A stretch of 12,547 nt of DNA, taken from contig URHE01000055.1 of NCBI GenBank assembly GCA_900547595.1, forward strand, positions 1 through 12,547, given 5' to 3'. Shown one piece after another: positions 1-6,399 of the stretch (its first letter is position 1; each line of letters begins with the position of its first letter). Origin of the DNA: an uncultured Desulfovibrio sp. Its GTDB lineage: Bacteria > Desulfobacterota > Desulfovibrionia > Desulfovibrionales > Desulfovibrionaceae. The position numbers were made by a program, and so were the translations under genes. The notes below the pieces were generated by a model. It was not told where the DNA came from. It saw only the letters and a list, made by a program, of their open reading frames with translations, and did not search any database.

Positions 1-21
1 AGGTCGCTGCCAAATCTTTAC

Positions 22-55
22 CAACGCCCCGGCTCCACATGGTGCCGGGGCGTTG
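22..55 (+). terminator. Strong GC hairpin, probable terminator of a gene left of the window
   Basis: A perfect 12-bp inverted repeat: the left arm at 22-33 (CAACGCCCCGGC) pairs with the right arm at 44-55 (GCCGGGGCGTTG). The loop can add two more pairs (35-36 with 41-42) past a T/T mismatch. This looks like the stem of a Rho-independent terminator. No long T run follows, only scattered T in GACGTT, so termination efficiency is uncertain. It probably serves a gene ending left of the window. Its right arm contains the TTG that would be the most upstream start of the next gene, which argues against that start. Confidence 0.6.
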
Positions 56-94
56 ACGTTAAGGCAGCTCCCATCGGGAAAGACAGGCTTTCGC

Positions 95-736
95 GTGAAA
101 TTTGTTCTTGATAGCGAACTTCGCAAACGATTCATTTTATATTTGGTTGGAATGAATATTATGGCTGTTGGGATCGTTTTAAGTACGCGATCCCATCTTG
201 GTGTTGCAGCGATAAGTTCTGTCGCATATTCATATTCAATATTTTGCAATATTTCTTTTGGGATTGCGAATATTATTTTATTCACAATATTTATAATTAT
301 ACAAGCCTTATTGATACGGTCATTTTCTTATGCATTGCTATTGCAGATACCTATAGCATTTTTTGTGGGATTATTTATAGATTTATATGATATTGTTATT
401 CCTGATGCTAGATTTTGCTTTGCAATATCATTAATGCTTATTGTTATTTCAAATATACTTACGGGTATTGGTGTTTATGCAATGAATAAATCAAATCTTG
501 TTCTGGATCCAGGAAATGCTGTTGTGCGAACGCTATGTGATGTCCTTGATAGACCATTCTCTGTTTTGCGTATCCAATTTGATGTGTCACTTGTCTTATT
601 TACTTTATTTTCTGGTCTACTTATATCTAATGAAGTGGTTGGAATTGGAAGTGGAACAATTATTTCAGCATATCTTATTGGGAAGTCTGTTGGAGTGACA
701 GGAAAATTGTTAGACAGGTACATTCATTTTGATTAA
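95..736 (+). CDS. YczE/YitT-like multi-pass membrane protein, AT-rich
   Basis: A 213-residue integral membrane protein from the GTG at 95. The frame is open from a TTG at 53, but that codon lies inside the hairpin arm, so I prefer GTG 95 (weak GGGAAAG upstream); ATG 152 is also possible. About six hydrophobic segments are visible, with the first hydrophobic stretch followed by LGVAAISS. Together with a conserved-looking LDPGNAVVRTLCD stretch past mid-protein, this resembles the YczE/YyaS/YitT-like membrane proteins (DUF6198 type), whose members carry a similar LG..PISS motif. Their substrate is unknown, and I infer no specific transport role. Composition and codons (TTA, ATA, AAT, TAT) are strongly AT-biased, unlike every other gene here, which suggests horizontal acquisition. 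There is no gene partner on the same strand nearby. Gene reality is quite sure; the family call is moderate. Confidence 0.8.
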   Translation: MKFVLDSELRKRFILYLVGMNIMAVGIVLSTRSHLGVAAISSVAYSYSIFCNISFGIANIILFTIFIIIQALLIRSFSYALLLQIPIAFFVGLFIDLYDIVIPDARFCFAISLMLIVISNILTGIGVYAMNKSNLVLDPGNAVVRTLCDVLDRPFSVLRIQFDVSLVLFTLFSGLLISNEVVGIGSGTIISAYLIGKSVGVTGKLLDRYIHFD

Positions 737-1006
737 AGTGATACTATATACTAACAATGAATTACTGCAATTGTGAAATTAAACGTATAACCATCAATGG
801 CGACGGCCCAAGGGCGGCCGCCTGAGCTCTATCAACGACACGGAAAGGAGGCAGGGCCTGGCTGACTGACTTGCGCGGCAGATAATCGGCAAATCCCGAT
901 GACTGTCATTTCCCTTCAGTCTGGGCACGCCTTGCGTTGCTTCGGTTCAGGGCTTTTGGGGCGTGTAATTTCCGTCGGTGCCGCGTGAATGCGGGATTTT
1001 CCATGG
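737..1006. other. Intergenic stretch, edge of the AT-rich island
   Basis: No convincing gene on either strand. Composition switches near 800 from AT-rich to GC-rich. It contains a 10-bp palindrome GGCGGCCGCC at 813-822, a ribosome-binding-like AAAGGAGG at 844-851 with no usable reading frame behind it (the first TTG, at 871, meets a stop after four codons), and a small hairpin ATCGG/CCGAT around 885-900. A CACGCC/GGCGTG inverted repeat at about 926-967 has a long loop and no T tract. None of these is a firm terminator for either flanking gene. Confidence 0.5.
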
Positions 1007-1414
1007 TCAGCGCGCGAAATGCAGTATCCTGGCGGCGCCGGCCTTCATGCCGGAAGAAGCCGCGGCGTCCAGCGCGGGCAGATGCTCATAGGTGGCGCGG
1101 CAGCAGGGGCACTCCAGACCGTGTTTTCGTTTGTCGAGGCGGATGAGGCCCCCTTCCGTCTCATAGCAGCGGGGGCAGAAGGGGCCCTGGCGCACGCTGC
1201 TGGTGTGGAGCCAGTAAAAACCGTTCTCCTCAAACAGGTTTTGCGCGAGGTAGAGGACATCTTCAAGGCTTTGCAGGCGGATTTTGAGCATGCTCATCTC
1301 ATCGCGCAGGGCGATGCAGCGCGACTGCATCTCCATGAGCAGATGCCGCGCCTTTTCCGTCTGGCCGGAAGCAAAAAGATCGTTGATTTCCTTGAAGCGG
1401 CGATAGTCCAGCAT
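1007..1414 (-). CDS. Conserved-looking coiled-coil and zinc-ribbon protein, unknown function
   Basis: A 135-residue soluble protein. I chose the ATG at 1412-1414 (reads MLDYRRF) over the ATG four codons upstream, because AAGGGA/GGGA lies at a sensible distance from the former and touches the latter. Residues 15-62 are charged and helical, probably a short coiled coil. The C-terminal half has CPRC (C80, C83) and CPCC (C102, C104, C105), a four-cysteine pattern typical of a zinc ribbon. The sequence suggests a small metal-binding protein for protein or nucleic-acid contact, but no family name is certain and no enzymatic motif is visible. I recall similar small proteins in Desulfovibrio-type genomes, an impression that needs a search. 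It is on the same strand as miaB but 312 bases downstream, so it is probably transcribed separately. Confidence 0.8.
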   Translation of the reverse strand: MLDYRRFKEINDLFASGQTEKARHLLMEMQSRCIALRDEMSMLKIRLQSLEDVLYLAQNLFEENGFYWLHTSSVRQGPFCPRCYETEGGLIRLDKRKHGLECPCCRATYEHLPALDAAASSGMKAGAARILHFAR

Positions 1415-1509
1415 GGCAGTTCCCATCCCTTATGCCAGCCTATCGGAATATGGCGCCAAAACCTTTAGAGGGCGCCAGGGGCGGAAATCGCGGCTGCCGC
1501 ATCAATATT

Positions 1510-1571
1510 TTCAAGAAAACAAGGCTATTATATTTTTTCTAAAAATTTTCTCGCGTACAGATTTTCTTGAA
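1510..1571. repeat. Perfect 10-bp inverted repeat flanking the AT-rich promoter block
   Basis: TTCAAGAAAA at 1510-1519 and its exact reverse complement TTTTCTTGAA at 1562-1571, separated by 42 bases that contain the TATAAT box. The spacing is too long for a simple terminator. It could be a paired operator or a chance match in AT-rich DNA. Confidence 0.45.
1527..1532 (-). promoter_or_regulatory. Candidate -10 box (TATAAT) for the zinc-ribbon gene
   Basis: On the minus strand the six bases are a perfect TATAAT inside an AT-rich block, about 113 bases before the start codon at 1414. No good TTGACA-like -35 box sits 16-18 bases upstream (that position reads CGCGAG or close), so this is a -10 match only. 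Confidence 0.35.
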
Positions 1572-1642
1572 CAGGGGGCGCGTTCCCGCAACAGCCGCAG
1601 GGGAGGGACCACGAACGCCCTGTTGCACTCATCGGTCGATGC

Positions 1643-1667
1643 GCTCCCGGATTCCGTCATCCGGAGC
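1643..1667 (-). terminator. Bulged hairpin downstream of miaB, possible terminator
   Basis: Arms at 1643-1652 and 1659-1667 form nine pairs with one bulged G and a six-base loop, 60 bases past the miaB stop. No T tract follows on the minus strand, so it may be a weak or Rho-assisted terminator, or an RNA 3'-end stabiliser. Confidence 0.3.
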
Positions 1668-1726
1668 GGCAGCGGGCGCTGATGCCGGGAACGTTCTCAA
1701 TTATGGAGAAGGCGGAAAGCAGCGAT

Positions 1727-3097
1727 TCAGCTTTGCGGCGGCAGCGCCTGAGCTACAAGGCTGTGGCGCTTGGCCTCGATGATGCGCACCGGGAGCAGGC
1801 GCCCCGCATGGTCCGCATGCGCGGGCAGGGAAACATGGACGGGCACGCCGTAGGGGTCGCGGCCCTGCCAGTCTGTGCGGGCATCGGGACCTTCCGCCCC
1901 GCCGGGTTCCCCCTGCCTGCGGCTTTTCATCTCCAGCAGCAGCGTGGTCGACTGCCCCACGCGGGCATCCAGCCAGCGCTGTCCAAGCCTGTCCTGAAGC
2001 GCCTGAAGGCGTTCCAGCCGCTCATGCTGCACTTCCGGCGCCACCTTGTCGGGAAAGCGCGTGGCCGCCGCGCCCGGCCTGTCCGAATAGCAGAAGGAAA
2101 AACTGGACATGAAGCCGCAGGCTTCCATCATCTCCAGCGTGGCCTGAAAGTCCGCTTCCGTCTCACCGGGAAAGCCCACGATAAGATCGGTCGAAAGCGC
2201 AAGGTCGGGACGGGCGGCGCGCAGGTCCCGCACGAGGCGCAAAAAGGCGGCGCTGTCATATCTGCGGCGCATGCGCGCGAGCACCGCGTCCGCGCCCGAT
2301 TGCAGCGGCAGGTGCAGGCGGGGGCACAGCGCCGGCAGCGCGGCAAAGGCGGCGACATCCTCCGCGCCCATGTCCTTGGGGTGCGGCGTCACATAGCGCA
2401 GGCGCTCAAGGCCGGGCAGGGCGGCGACCTGTTCCAGCAGACGGGAGAAGCTGGTGCCGTCCCCCGTCCTGTCCCGTCCGTAGGCATTGACGTTTTGCCC
2501 AAGCAGGGTGATCTCACGCGCGCCCCGGGCAATGCGCAGGCGGCATTCCTCAAGAACAGCGGCGGCGGCGCGGGATTTCTGGCGACCGCGCGTAAAGGGC
2601 ACGATGCAGTAGGCGCAGAAATTGTCGCAGCCCTGCATGATGGTCACCAGGGCCGAGGGAGCGCCGGCGCGGCCGGGCGCGGGCTCGCGTTCCGGAAAGC
2701 CTGTGCTGAAGGCGCACAGTGCGAGCCGCGTTTCCGGCTCGCGCAGCAGCCGCTCGATGGCCTGCGGGGCCTGGGCGATGCCGTCGCTCCCGGCCACCAG
2801 CCGCACCTGCGGCGAACGCTCGAACAGGGCCGCCCCCAGTTGCTGCGCCACGCAGCCCGTCACGGCCACCAGAACGCGCGCATCGCCGTCCGTGGCCTGC
2901 CGGACCCGGCCCAGGGCGCTCATGACCTTTTGTTCCGGCTTTTCGCGCACGGAGCAGGTATTGATGATCACGACCTGCGCGTCCTCAAGGGGCGCCGGCG
3001 CAAAGCCCCGCGTTTCCAGAGCGGCGCCCAGCCACTCGGAATCGTGGACGTTCATCTGGCAGCCGAAGGTGATGATGTGGTAGGTGCGTGGCTGCAT
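1727..3097 (-). CDS. miaB: tRNA-2-methylthio-N6-dimethylallyladenosine synthase MiaB
   Basis: A cytoplasmic radical-SAM methylthiotransferase that converts i6A to ms2i6A at position 37 of tRNAs reading UNN codons, using two [4Fe-4S] clusters and SAM. At 456 residues it is the usual MiaB length. The N-terminal UPF0004 domain carries C13 (FGCQMN), C48 (NTCSVRE) and C82 (TGCVAQQ), which bind the auxiliary cluster. The radical-SAM motif is C157-DNF-C161-AY-C164, followed by typical TLLGQNVNAYG-like and LSTDLIVGFPGET blocks. A TRAM-like region ends the protein (about 375-452). The GCQMN/NTCSVRE wording separates MiaB from RimO and MtaB. The start ATG lies 17 bases after the stop of the upstream gene with only a weak AGG, suggesting co-transcription and perhaps coupled translation. 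All six key cysteines are present, so the gene looks intact. Confidence 0.97.
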   Translation of the reverse strand: MQPRTYHIITFGCQMNVHDSEWLGAALETRGFAPAPLEDAQVVIINTCSVREKPEQKVMSALGRVRQATDGDARVLVAVTGCVAQQLGAALFERSPQVRLVAGSDGIAQAPQAIERLLREPETRLALCAFSTGFPEREPAPGRAGAPSALVTIMQGCDNFCAYCIVPFTRGRQKSRAAAAVLEECRLRIARGAREITLLGQNVNAYGRDRTGDGTSFSRLLEQVAALPGLERLRYVTPHPKDMGAEDVAAFAALPALCPRLHLPLQSGADAVLARMRRRYDSAAFLRLVRDLRAARPDLALSTDLIVGFPGETEADFQATLEMMEACGFMSSFSFCYSDRPGAAATRFPDKVAPEVQHERLERLQALQDRLGQRWLDARVGQSTTLLLEMKSRRQGEPGGAEGPDARTDWQGRDPYGVPVHVSLPAHADHAGRLLPVRIIEAKRHSLVAQALPPQS

Positions 3098-3114
3098 GGC
3101 GGCCTGAGGCGCGG

Positions 3115-3492
3115 CTATTGTTCCAGACCGGCATCGGGGGTGTACATTTCTCCGCCGCCTTCTTCCTCCAGCGCGGCCACGCGGTCCTCAAGCCATTCCA
3201 GCACGGCGCGGGCGGTGTGGTAGTTGAGCAGGACGCGGCTGTGGATGTGCCGCGTGATGTCGCGCACGTCCTCGTTGCCGGGGATGATCTCGTGGCCGAG
3301 CGAACCGTCGGGGGCGATGATCTGCTCGGAGCAGGCGGGCAGCGCGTCGCTCTCGTGATAGAAATTCATTTCGATCTCGCCCTGGGGATTGATGCCGCCC
3401 CAGACGCCGTGAGCGGCCTGAAGGCGGGCCTCCGGAGCCATTTCGTAGCGGTAGCGGATACGGGAGGGCGCGGTTGTCTCGTCCTTGCTCAT
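3115..3492 (-). CDS. Hypothetical 125-residue protein upstream of miaB
   Basis: I do not recognise a named family. The ATG at 3490-3492 is preferred over one 17 codons upstream, because AAGGA sits seven bases before it and the extension would run through an inverted repeat. The protein is soluble, with no signal peptide or membrane segment. The N-terminal half looks beta-rich (RYRYEM, HGVWGGINPQGEIEMNFY), then a loop, then a helix-rich C-terminal half (RHIHSRVLLNYHTARAVLEWLEDRVAALE) and an acidic tail. That beta-then-helix plan is loosely like DUF3467 proteins, but this is only a topology impression. It has no catalytic motif. It is the first gene of a two-gene unit with miaB (17-base gap), set off from the M16 gene upstream by strong hairpins. 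Confidence 0.8.
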   Translation of the reverse strand: MSKDETTAPSRIRYRYEMAPEARLQAAHGVWGGINPQGEIEMNFYHESDALPACSEQIIAPDGSLGHEIIPGNEDVRDITRHIHSRVLLNYHTARAVLEWLEDRVAALEEEGGGEMYTPDAGLEQ

Positions 3493-3514
3493 GGATGTTC
3501 CTTGGGTTGGGGAG

Positions 3515-3531
3515 GGGGAAATTTTTTCCCC
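3515..3531 (-). promoter_or_regulatory. GGGGAAA-N3-TTTCCCC inverted repeat in the leader of the 125-residue gene
   Basis: A perfect 7-bp inverted repeat with a three-base spacer, 23 bases before the start codon and just upstream of the AAGGA ribosome-binding site. In RNA it would form a compact hairpin; as DNA it could be a regulator site. No T tract follows, so a terminator is unlikely. Confidence 0.35.
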
Positions 3532-3562
3532 ATGGATACGCAAGTCAGGGGCGGAAGTAAAG

Positions 3563-3596
3563 GGCGGCGCCCCGCAGGACCGCGCGGGACGCCGCC
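3563..3596 (-). terminator. 13-bp stem terminator after the M16 peptidase gene
   Basis: Arms at 3563-3575 and 3584-3596 pair over 13 positions with one G-U wobble and an 8-base loop. On the minus strand the stem is followed by CCTTTACTT, a modest T-rich stretch. Placed 14 bases past the M16 stop, it very probably ends the hslU-to-M16 transcript and isolates the downstream gene pair. Confidence 0.65.
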
Positions 3597-3603
3597 GGAC
3601 GAT

Positions 3604-3623
3604 CGCTCCTCAGGGGAGGAGCG
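3604..3623 (-). repeat. 8-bp perfect hairpin overlapping the M16 stop codon
   Basis: CGCTCCTC / GAGGAGCG with a four-base loop, containing the TGA stop at 3610-3612. It stacks directly before the larger terminator stem, giving two consecutive hairpins at the transcript end. Confidence 0.5.
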
Positions 3624-6288
3624 TCACATCATAGGCATCGCTGGGGAGGAGGTATTTGCGGGCGACGGCGCGTACCTCTTCGGGGCTCAGGGCCGCGGCC
3701 CTGTCCAGCAGGGTTTTCTGGAAGTCCGGCGGGTAGTGGAGCAGGGCGTCCGTGGCCGCCTCGCCCGCGCGGGCGGCAAGGCTCTGGCGGTCGCGCAGGT
3801 ATTCGCCCAGGAGGCGGCTGGCTCCGGCGCGGAGGACAGCCTCCGGCAGGGGCTTCTCCCGGATACCGGCGATGACGTCCGCAAAGCCCTTGCGGGCCTG
3901 TTCCAGCTTGTCGGGCGTGGTGCCGATATACAAGGCCATGAACGCCGTTTCCGGCATGTTGCGGTTGAAGGCCGTCACCGTGTAGCCCAGGCCCTGTTCA
4001 TCCCGCAGTTGGGTGAACAAGAGCCCGCTCTGCCCCGAAAGCACGGATTGCAGGAGCAGGAGCGCCGGAGCGTCCGGATGGGTGAGCGGCACGGTGGGGA
4101 ATATCTGGAGCAGGTGCGCCTGATTCCTGCCGGCCAGAGTCAGGGCAAGACGCTTGTCCCTGTTCCAGCGCGGCGCGGGAACCGCCACTGGCGCCGCGTC
4201 GGGCGCGGGCAGGCTTTTGGCGAAGGCGATGACGGCCTCGCGGTCAAACGTCCCGGCCACGGAGAGCACCCAGGGCTGGGCGCCCTGGCGCTTCCAAAAG
4301 GCGCGCACGGCGGCCTCGTCATAGCCCGCGAGCAGCTCCGGCGTGCCCAGGCTGTCGTAGCCGTAGGGCTGCCCGCCGGGGAAGAGGAAGGGGCTCACCC
4401 GCGCGAACATGTAGGCCAGCGGCCTGTCCGCGCGCTGGCGGATGGCGGATTGCATGTTTTCCACCTCGCGCGCGAGCTCCTGCCGTTCAAAACGCGGTCT
4501 GGCGAGCATGTCGCGGAGAAAGGCGAAGTAGTCGGCATTGAAGCGCGAGGGGCCCGTGAGGGCGATGCCGAAACTCTGCAATCCCGCCGACGCCCCGGCG
4601 GAGGCCGCCCGTTCGGCAAGCCAGCGTTCCACTCCCTGGGCGTCCAGATCGGCGCAGCCGTCCGAAAGCAGGCGCGCGGTCAGGTCCGCGAGCCCCTGCT
4701 GTTGCGGGGAGAGCAGGGCGTTGCCGCCGGTGAAGAGCAGGTCCAGCGACACATAGGGCACGGTCGCGTCCGGAATGAGGATGAGCGTGCGGCCGTTCCC
4801 GAGTTCCAGCGTCTCGCGGGCGGCGGCGCCGGCATCCCCGGAGGCGTGCGTTGCCGCGCTTTGCGGGGCGGCGCTCCAGTTCGCGCGCAGGGTCGTTTCC
4901 AGCCGCGCCGCGAGGTCCTGGGGCGTGCCCTCGGGCGCCAGCACCCGCACCCGCGCCCTGGCCGGGTCGAACCAGAGGCCGATGGCGTTTTGCAGTTGCG
5001 CGCTGTCCACATTGCGCTGGGTGAAGCGCAGGTTGCGCTCCCCCTGCTCGCCGCCGAGGTCGAACTGGATGGTCCCCTTCCAGGCCGCAAGGCCGTTGAG
5101 CGTTTCCCCGGCGCGGTCCATGGCGTCCTCAAGGTTGAACTTGGCGCGCGTCACGGCTTCGGGCGTGAACTGCCCCGCGGAAAGACGGGCGAGGTCAAGG
5201 GTCAGCTCGTTCCAGAAGGTCTCCACCTTGTCGGCGTCCAGCTGGGCGGTGATGGAGAGCAGCCCGGCGCGGGCAAGGCTCATGTTGTCCACGCTGATGC
5301 TGTCCACCAGCCGGCGCTCGTACTTGTACTTCCGGTACAGGGCGGACGTGCCGTCGCCTCCGAGCAGGTAACAGAGGACATCCAGGTCCACGGAGCGCAG
5401 ATCGCGCAGCCCCGGCGCGGGGAAGGCGATGCCGAGATAGACCTTGTTCCACGGGCCGCGCGCCACCTCGACCCGCGCGCCTCCGGGAGCTGCCGCCAGA
5501 TCCAGCGGCGGGGGGACCGCAAGGTCGGAACTGTTGCGCAGGCCGCCGAACAGGGTCTGGGCATGGGCGAGCACGGCTTCGGGCTCAATATCGCCCGCCA
5601 CGAGGAGCATCATGTTGTCCGGCTGGTACCAGCGGCCCACATAGGCGCGGAGGTCCTGAGCGGTGATGGCCCGGATGGTGTCGGCATAGCCGATGATGGG
5701 CCGCCCGTAGGGCGTGTTCCTGAGCGCGGCTGTCTGAAGATTTTCGTACAGCTTGCGCTGGGGCGAATCCTCGCCCCGTTGCAGCTCGGAGATGACGACG
5801 TTTTTTTCGGCCTCCAGTTCGGCCGGGTCCAGGGTGGCCTGAAAGGCCATTTCCCTGACCACCTCCATGCCCACGCGCCAGTGGCGGGCGGGCATGTCGG
5901 TGAGGTACCAGGTCTTGTCAAAGCTTGTGGCCGCGTTGAGGTAGCCGCCAAGCGCCTCCACATCGCGGGCGATCTGGCCCTTGGGGCGATGTTCGGTCCC
6001 CTTGAATACCATGTGTTCCAGCACATGGCTGATGCCCGCGTGCCGGGGCTCCTCATTGGCGGAACCCGTGCGGACATAGAGGCGCGTGCAGACGAGGGGG
6101 AAGCGGGCGTCCCTGAGGATGTAGACAAGGAGTCCGTTGGGCAGGCGCGTGAGGATGCTGGCCTGCCGGACCGGAGAGACCGTCTGCACTGCGGTTGAAA
6201 CAGGCATGGCGGTATCTCTGGCGGAAAGGGGCGCGCCGGGGACAAGCAGGAAAAACGCGAGGAGAAGGCGGAGAACAAGATGGCGCAT
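3610..6288 (-). CDS. Exported two-domain M16 (insulinase/pitrilysin) zinc metallopeptidase
   Basis: An 892-residue protein from the ATG at 6286-6288, which has AGGAG seven bases upstream; an in-frame ATG 34 codons earlier lacks this. The start exposes a clean signal peptide (about residues 1-23, MRHLVLRL then a leucine-rich core, probable cleavage after LSA), so it acts in the periplasm or is anchored there. The first M16 domain has the inverted zinc motif HVLEH (H88, E91, H92) and a distal glutamate near E168 in EKNVVISE, the complete catalytic set. A second, degenerate M16 half begins near 494, where the zinc motif is replaced by GLADLTARLL (about 532-541), as usual in two-domain members. 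It contains the PYGRP, GDIEPE and LGGDGTSALY stretches expected of the family. Likely role: degrading peptides or misfolded envelope proteins. The natural substrate cannot be read from sequence. It is last in a minus-strand series after the phosphoesterase (111-base gap). Confidence 0.93.
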   Translation of the reverse strand: MRHLVLRLLLAFFLLVPGAPLSARDTAMPVSTAVQTVSPVRQASILTRLPNGLLVYILRDARFPLVCTRLYVRTGSANEEPRHAGISHVLEHMVFKGTEHRPKGQIARDVEALGGYLNAATSFDKTWYLTDMPARHWRVGMEVVREMAFQATLDPAELEAEKNVVISELQRGEDSPQRKLYENLQTAALRNTPYGRPIIGYADTIRAITAQDLRAYVGRWYQPDNMMLLVAGDIEPEAVLAHAQTLFGGLRNSSDLAVPPPLDLAAAPGGARVEVARGPWNKVYLGIAFPAPGLRDLRSVDLDVLCYLLGGDGTSALYRKYKYERRLVDSISVDNMSLARAGLLSITAQLDADKVETFWNELTLDLARLSAGQFTPEAVTRAKFNLEDAMDRAGETLNGLAAWKGTIQFDLGGEQGERNLRFTQRNVDSAQLQNAIGLWFDPARARVRVLAPEGTPQDLAARLETTLRANWSAAPQSAATHASGDAGAAARETLELGNGRTLILIPDATVPYVSLDLLFTGGNALLSPQQQGLADLTARLLSDGCADLDAQGVERWLAERAASAGASAGLQSFGIALTGPSRFNADYFAFLRDMLARPRFERQELAREVENMQSAIRQRADRPLAYMFARVSPFLFPGGQPYGYDSLGTPELLAGYDEAAVRAFWKRQGAQPWVLSVAGTFDREAVIAFAKSLPAPDAAPVAVPAPRWNRDKRLALTLAGRNQAHLLQIFPTVPLTHPDAPALLLLQSVLSGQSGLLFTQLRDEQGLGYTVTAFNRNMPETAFMALYIGTTPDKLEQARKGFADVIAGIREKPLPEAVLRAGASRLLGEYLRDRQSLAARAGEAATDALLHYPPDFQKTLLDRAAALSPEEVRAVARKYLLPSDAYDVTLLP

Positions 6289-6399
6289 GAACGCTCCTGG
6301 AAGGCGTGGCGACAGGCGCGGAAATTCCCGTTCGGACGGGGCGCATGCCGCCTGAAGGTTGCAGGGACAGGGCGGCCGCCGTGCGACCATCAGAAATTA

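Larger units (their letters stand above)
1415..1726. other. 312-base intergenic region between miaB and the zinc-ribbon gene
   Basis: No gene is supported here. Reading on the minus strand from miaB, it holds a bulged hairpin at 1643-1667 and then an AT-rich segment (about 1501-1571) with a TATAAT box, bracketed by a perfect 10-bp inverted repeat. A GC-rich leader of about 85 bases runs from there to the start of the zinc-ribbon gene. The AT-rich block stands out from the surroundings and probably carries the promoter for the 1007-1414 gene. Short plus-strand open frames here have no ribosome-binding site or recognisable protein features. Confidence 0.5.

Noticed and set aside
1..56. Part of a tRNA or other structured RNA before the first gene
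   Set aside because: No cloverleaf, CCA end or T-loop sequence is visible; the hairpin is better explained as a terminator stem.
813..822. The 12-base AGGGCGGCCGCC occurring at 811-822 and again at 6369-6380
   Set aside because: A short GC palindrome is expected by chance in DNA this GC-rich, and the flanks differ, so it is not a mobile-element repeat.
1682..3223. A 513-codon plus-strand open frame antisense to miaB
   Set aside because: Same reasoning: miaB has all its cysteine motifs, while this frame has an Arg/Gly-rich composition and no motif.
3088..6198. A plus-strand open frame over 1000 codons long, antisense to the M16 gene
   Set aside because: It lies wholly over well-supported minus-strand genes, its translation is low-complexity Gly/Arg/Ala/His-rich with no domain, and such frames are expected opposite GC-rich codons with G/C in third positions.
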